From the NCBI RefSeq assembly GCF_001667375.1, contig NZ_LZIN01000031.1, positions 1 to 64,000 of the forward strand: a stretch of 64,000 nucleotides of DNA. Reading direction: 5' to 3'. Source of the DNA: Mycolicibacter sinensis. Lineage in GTDB: Bacteria; Actinomycetota; Actinomycetes; Mycobacteriales; Mycobacteriaceae. Below, in pieces: positions 60,728-64,000 of this stretch. Position numbers and translations under genes: made by a program. How positions within the stretch are numbered: position 1 is the first letter of the stretch; each line of letters starts with the position of its first letter. The notes under the pieces were generated by a model that saw only the letters and a program-made list of their open reading frames with translations, was not told the origin of the DNA and searched no databases.

Positions 60728-61387
60728 TTGTCCCAGCGAACCTCCGGCGCCGGACGGAGTACGGTGGCGGTCCGACGGCCCCGTGGCGAACCGCGCCGGC
60801 TGCTGCTTGATGCCGCACGAGACCTCTTCGCCCGCCAGGACTACCGCAGCACCACGACGCGGGAGATCGCGCAGGCGGCCGGCGTCACCGAACCGCTGCT
60901 GTTCCGCCACTTCGGCTCGAAGGCGACGCTGTTCCGGGAGGCGCTCGTCGCACCGTTCATCGGCTTCGTCGAAGAATTCGGTCAGACGTGGCAGTCGCTT
61001 GACCCCGAGCAGACCAGCGAGGAAGAGCTGGCCCGCCACTTCGTCGGGCGACTCTACGACGTATTCGTCGGTCACCAGGGCCTGCTGCTGACATTGATGG
61101 CATCGGATTCGCTTACCGAGGAGGAGGCGGCCGAGGCCGGCATCGCCGACGTCCGGCGGTCGATCACCCTGCTCGGCCAGATCAGCGCGGAAGGGATGAA
61201 TCTGCGCTCGATCGGGTCACCGCATCCGAATCTGCCGGCGCACTCCACCGTGGCGATGATCGCCGGAATGGCCGCGTTGCGTTCGACCTACTTCGGCTCC
61301 CGGCCGCCGTCGAGAAAAGTGATCGTCGAGGAACTCACGCAGGCGAGCCTGCACGGCTTCCTGCACCGTAACAACCAAGGGGTGTGA
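60728..61387 (+). CDS. TetR-family regulator next to a P450
   Basis: 219 residues from TTG 60728. The helix-turn-helix is TTREIAQAAGVTEPLLFRHFGSKATLF. GAGGAG lies about 10 bp upstream of the TTG; no ATG or better start is near. It overlaps the P450 start by 4 bp if that begins at 61384. Probably represses its own transcript and the divergent AveC unit. Confidence 0.82.
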   Translation: MSQRTSGAGRSTVAVRRPRGEPRRLLLDAARDLFARQDYRSTTTREIAQAAGVTEPLLFRHFGSKATLFREALVAPFIGFVEEFGQTWQSLDPEQTSEEELARHFVGRLYDVFVGHQGLLLTLMASDSLTEEEAAEAGIADVRRSITLLGQISAEGMNLRSIGSPHPNLPAHSTVAMIAGMAALRSTYFGSRPPSRKVIVEELTQASLHGFLHRNNQGV

Positions 61388-61389
61388 CC

Positions 61390-62592
61390 ATGACAGGCGC
61401 CAGTGCGCTCGAGCTGTACTACGACCCGTTCGACCGCGACATCGATGACGACCCGTACCCGGTGTGGAAGCGCATGCGTGAAGAAACACCGTTGTACTAC
61501 AACGAGAAATTCAACTTTTATGCGCTGAGCCGCTACGAGGACGTGGTGCGCGAGCTGCCGAACTGGGAGACCTACCGCTCCGGGCGGGGGACCACCGCGG
61601 ACATCTTGTTCAACAACATCGAGGTACCGCCGGGAATCCTATTGTTCGAGGACCCGCCGCTGCACGATCTGCACCGCGGTCTGCTGTCCCGGGTCTTCAC
61701 CCCTCGCCGGATGCTGGCCGTAGAACCTCTGGTCCGGGAGTTCTGCGTCAAAGAGCTGGACCCGCTCGTCGGCGCCGGCGGCTTCGATTTCATCGCCGAT
61801 CTCGGAGCGATGATGCCGATGCGCACGATCGGCTATCTGCTGGGCATTCCGGAAAAGGACCAGGAGGCGATCCGGGACCGCAACGGCTCCTTCATCGAGA
61901 TGGCCGAGGGGCGCGAACCCGGTGATGTCAGCCAGCAGATATTCGCCGACACCATCATGATGTTCGCCGAGTACATCGAGTGGCGTGCCAACCACCCCTC
62001 CGATGATCTGATGACCGACCTGCTGCGGGCGGAGATCGAGGAGGCCGACGGCACCCGGCGCCTGCTGACCCGCACCGAGGTGCTCGCCTATACCGCCATG
62101 ATCGCCGGCGCCGGAAACGAGACCACGGCCCGGCTGATCGGATTCATGGCACAGTTGCTCTCGGATCATCCGGATCAACGTCGCGAACTCGCGGCCGATC
62201 CGGCCCTGATCCCGGGCGCGGTCGAGGAGACGCTGCGCTACGAACCTCCCTCGCCGGTGCAGGCACGCTATGTCGCCCGCGACGCCGAGCACTACGGCCG
62301 GCCGGTTCCGGAGGGGTCGTTCATGTTGCTGCTCAACGGATCCGCCAACCGTGACCACCGGCAGTACGCCGACCCGGATCGCTTCGATATCCATCGCGGC
62401 GGCAGCCACCTCAGCTTCGGCAAGGGGGTGCACTTCTGCCTCGGGTCGGCGTTGGCCCGATTGGAGGCCAGGGTGGCCTATGAGGAGGTCCTGAAGCGGT
62501 GGCCCGACTGGGAAGTCGACTACGCGGGCGCGCAACGCGCCCACACCGCCAGCGTGCGGGGGTGGGCGCGGCTACCTGTTGTCACCCGGTGA
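61390..62592 (+). CDS. Cytochrome P450
   Basis: 400 residues from ATG 61390 (GTG 61384 also possible). I-helix oxygen-activation motif AGAGNETT, ExxR in EETLRYE, and the heme ligand loop FGKGVHFCLGSALARLE with Cys350. The family number cannot be assigned. Mycobacterial P450s in such clusters hydroxylate fatty acids, sterols or steroid side chains. It forms an operon with the TetR and converges on the SDR gene. Confidence 0.93.
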   Translation: MTGASALELYYDPFDRDIDDDPYPVWKRMREETPLYYNEKFNFYALSRYEDVVRELPNWETYRSGRGTTADILFNNIEVPPGILLFEDPPLHDLHRGLLSRVFTPRRMLAVEPLVREFCVKELDPLVGAGGFDFIADLGAMMPMRTIGYLLGIPEKDQEAIRDRNGSFIEMAEGREPGDVSQQIFADTIMMFAEYIEWRANHPSDDLMTDLLRAEIEEADGTRRLLTRTEVLAYTAMIAGAGNETTARLIGFMAQLLSDHPDQRRELAADPALIPGAVEETLRYEPPSPVQARYVARDAEHYGRPVPEGSFMLLLNGSANRDHRQYADPDRFDIHRGGSHLSFGKGVHFCLGSALARLEARVAYEEVLKRWPDWEVDYAGAQRAHTASVRGWARLPVVTR

Positions 62593-62595
62593 GCC

Positions 62596-63525
62596 TCACA
62601 TGGCGATGCCGAGCCGATCGCAGGCGCCGAACACCTCCTCGAAGATGGAGTCGGGAACGGTGAACGGGTCGGTCGCCGACACCTGCGCCAGGTGCGCCGC
62701 AATGTCCTCGGCGGCGGGATCGGCACCGGATTCGGGGAGCCAGCCCTGGCCGAGTCCGACGAAGACACGGGCGAATCGCCCGGCGCAGGCCGAGTAGTTT
62801 CGATGCGTGACATCGCAGTCCCGGCTGGCCAGGTAGACCACGATCGGCACCACCAACTCTGGCCGGATCGCCCGTAGGAACCCGGCCTCTTCGATCGCTT
62901 TGGGGTCGCCGACCGTGTCGGTGACCATCCGGGAAAACCCGAACGGCAGCACGGTATTGGACCGGACTCCCAGTGGGGCACCCTCGATCGCAATGACATT
63001 GGAGAGCCCGACCAGTCCGGCTTTGGCGGCGGCGTAGTGGGCTTCTAACGGCTGGCCGAACATGCCACCCGACGAGGAGATGAACACGAACCGGCCATAA
63101 CCCTGCTTCTTCATCACCCGGTATGCGGGCTGACTCAGATAGAACCCGCCATCCAGATGCACCCGCAGCATGCGCCGCCAGTCGTCAGCGGACATCTCCT
63201 CGAACGCAATGCTGTTGAAGATCCCCGCATTGCTGACCACGGCATCAAGGCGGCCGAATCGCTCGACGGCAGCGGCGACGATCGCCTCGCCGCCGGCCGG
63301 GCTGTCCACCGAGTCGTGCGATGCCACGGCGACACCGCCGGCAGCAGCGATCTCGTCGGCCACCAGGTCGGCAACGTGGGCGTCGGCGCCGTCACCGTGC
63401 ATCGACCCGCCGAGGTCGTTGACCACTACCGAGGCGCCGCGTCGAGCCAGCTCTATCGCATAGAGGCGGCCCAGGCCTCGCCCTGCCCCGGTGACGACGA
63501 CCACCTGGTCGGTGAAATCGATCAT
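62596..63525 (-). CDS. SDR of the MFE-2 (17beta-HSD4-like) type
   Basis: 309 residues. VVVTGAGRGLGRLYAIELARRGASVVVNDLGG and a GDGADAHVADLVADEIAAAGG insert are typical of the 3-hydroxyacyl-CoA dehydrogenase part of peroxisomal multifunctional enzyme type 2 and of mycobacterial homologues. Catalytic Ser in ISSSGGMFGQ and HYAAAKAG (Tyr-Lys) are intact. Likely acts in beta-oxidation of sterol side chains or branched acyl-CoA. ATG 63525; promoter contains site D. Confidence 0.86.
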   Translation of the reverse strand: MIDFTDQVVVVTGAGRGLGRLYAIELARRGASVVVNDLGGSMHGDGADAHVADLVADEIAAAGGVAVASHDSVDSPAGGEAIVAAAVERFGRLDAVVSNAGIFNSIAFEEMSADDWRRMLRVHLDGGFYLSQPAYRVMKKQGYGRFVFISSSGGMFGQPLEAHYAAAKAGLVGLSNVIAIEGAPLGVRSNTVLPFGFSRMVTDTVGDPKAIEEAGFLRAIRPELVVPIVVYLASRDCDVTHRNYSACAGRFARVFVGLGQGWLPESGADPAAEDIAAHLAQVSATDPFTVPDSIFEEVFGACDRLGIAM

Positions 63526-63563
63526 CGCGGCGCCTACCCCTCGATTGACTGTGGTCGCAGCGG

Positions 63564-63592
63564 ACTCTACGGTGGAACAGATATTTGGTCAA
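63564..63592 (-). promoter_or_regulatory. Promoter with operator site D
   Basis: Minus strand: TTGACC (63592-63587), 17 bp, TAGAGT (63569-63564), leader of about 32 nt. The motif GGAACAGATATTTGGT (63574-63589) is identical to site C. It also lies 24 bp before the divergent GTG at 63613 and might affect that gene too. Confidence 0.7.
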
Positions 63593-63612
63593 CCGGATAG
63601 GCGAGGGGGTCC

Positions 63613-64000
63613 GTGAACCACCACGAAGCCGGCGAATCCCTGCGGCGCTGGAGCTTGTTGGCGTCGGCGCTTTCCGGCCGGGCGCTGCAGGTGGCAGCGG
63701 GCGACGCCGGCGAACCCACGTGGACCGACGGCAAGACCGTCTACGTCGATCCGGCCCTGGAGGCGGCCCGCCAGCTCGAGGCGGTGGCGGTTCAGGCCAG
63801 CCTGCTGGCAGCCGGGAGTCTGGAACCCGGCCTGGTCCGCAAGCTGGTTCGGCGCCGCGCCCTGACCGCCCGCTACCTCGCTGTCGAAGGGCATCGGGCG
63901 CTGGCGGCCAACGTCGAACTGTTGCCCCCTGCGGCGGCCTCGCTAATCGACCGGGAGCTCGCCGCCCGCAGCGAATCGCCTGCCGCCTCGCTGGTGCTGG
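63613..64000 (+). CDS. N-terminal part of a likely VWA-type protein (partial)
   Basis: 129 residues visible from GTG 63613, preceded by a purine-rich GAGGGGG. LRRWSLLASALSGRALQVAAGDAGEPTWTDGKTVYVDP and VQASLLAAGSLEPGLVRKL resemble the N-terminus of actinobacterial VWA proteins of the NorD/CobT-like type, from memory and without a motif to prove it. The VWA domain would lie beyond the window. Divergent from the SDR gene. Confidence 0.45.
   Translation, partial: MNHHEAGESLRRWSLLASALSGRALQVAAGDAGEPTWTDGKTVYVDPALEAARQLEAVAVQASLLAAGSLEPGLVRKLVRRRALTARYLAVEGHRALAANVELLPPAAASLIDRELAARSESPAASLVL

Noticed and set aside
1..64000. tRNA or rRNA genes, insertion sequences and CRISPR arrays
   Set aside because: No cloverleaf-type sequence, transposase or spaced direct repeats were recognised by reading; a covariance-model scan would be needed to exclude a tRNA formally.

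Overview
This is high-GC actinobacterial DNA from a Mycobacterium-type genome. The left two thirds follow the M. tuberculosis gene order from coaA to metE almost gene for gene: coaA, glyA, desA2, phoH2, deacetylase, fum, glpX, Rv1100-like, Rv1101c-like, 3beta-HSD-like, xseB/xseA, Rv1109c-like, ispH, Rv1111c-like, ychF, Rv1117/1118c/1120c-like, prpD remnant, metE. An intrinsic rifamycin ADP-ribosyltransferase (arr), absent from M. tuberculosis, argues for an environmental or rapidly adapting mycobacterium outside the tuberculosis complex. Many start codons lie 6-9 nt downstream of a TANNNT hexamer, the layout of leaderless mycobacterial mRNAs.

Layout. 1-6200: end of a proline-rich protein, then coaA, a DUF885 protein, glyA, desA2 and a PhoAT-PhoH2 pair. 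6181-13200: secreted deacetylase, PAS-ANTAR regulator, an MpaB-type oxygenase with its own TetR, an MFS carrier, and the fum/glpX operon. 13229-23364: DUF4245, AI-2E-type permease, SDR/epimerases, exonuclease VII, ispH, a 56-bp tandem repeat, DUF6542, ychF. 23373-33066: accessory block with arr, VOC protein, MazEF, OsmC, a LysR remnant, ABM monooxygenase, a cyclase, alpha/beta hydrolases, two Mce-associated-like proteins, a WS/DGAT-like protein and DoxX. 33160-40164: prpD remnant, a DUF3556 membrane protein behind a KstR-type box, GntR plus fatty-acid-hydroxylase-type protein, an ECF41-like sigma factor divergent from DUF1059/DUF1801, and an enoyl-CoA hydratase. 40264-42935: metE under a cobalamin riboswitch.

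The right third (42936-64000) is the most distinctive part. A complete mce operon of mce3 type (yrbEA, yrbEB, mceA-F, one Mce-associated protein, one DUF3298 protein) is followed on the same strand by an amidohydrolase, a tandem-TetR regulator resembling Mce3R, and a mycofactocin-type SDR. Upstream lie an AveC-like membrane protein preceded by a 30-codon membrane microprotein, a divergent TetR-P450 pair, and another SDR. Divergent from the SDR at the left edge are an LLM flavin oxidoreductase and a DapB-like reductase. A 16-bp motif, consensus GGAACA-N4-TTWGGT, occurs in front of the LLM gene, both SDR genes and the amidohydrolase, and a weaker version lies in front of yrbEA. I infer a local regulon controlled by the tandem TetR that couples a lipid or sterol importer to a set of redox and hydrolytic enzymes.

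No rRNA, tRNA, insertion sequence or CRISPR array was recognised. The only gene-free stretch over 300 bp is 42541-42935, which holds the metE riboswitch leader.
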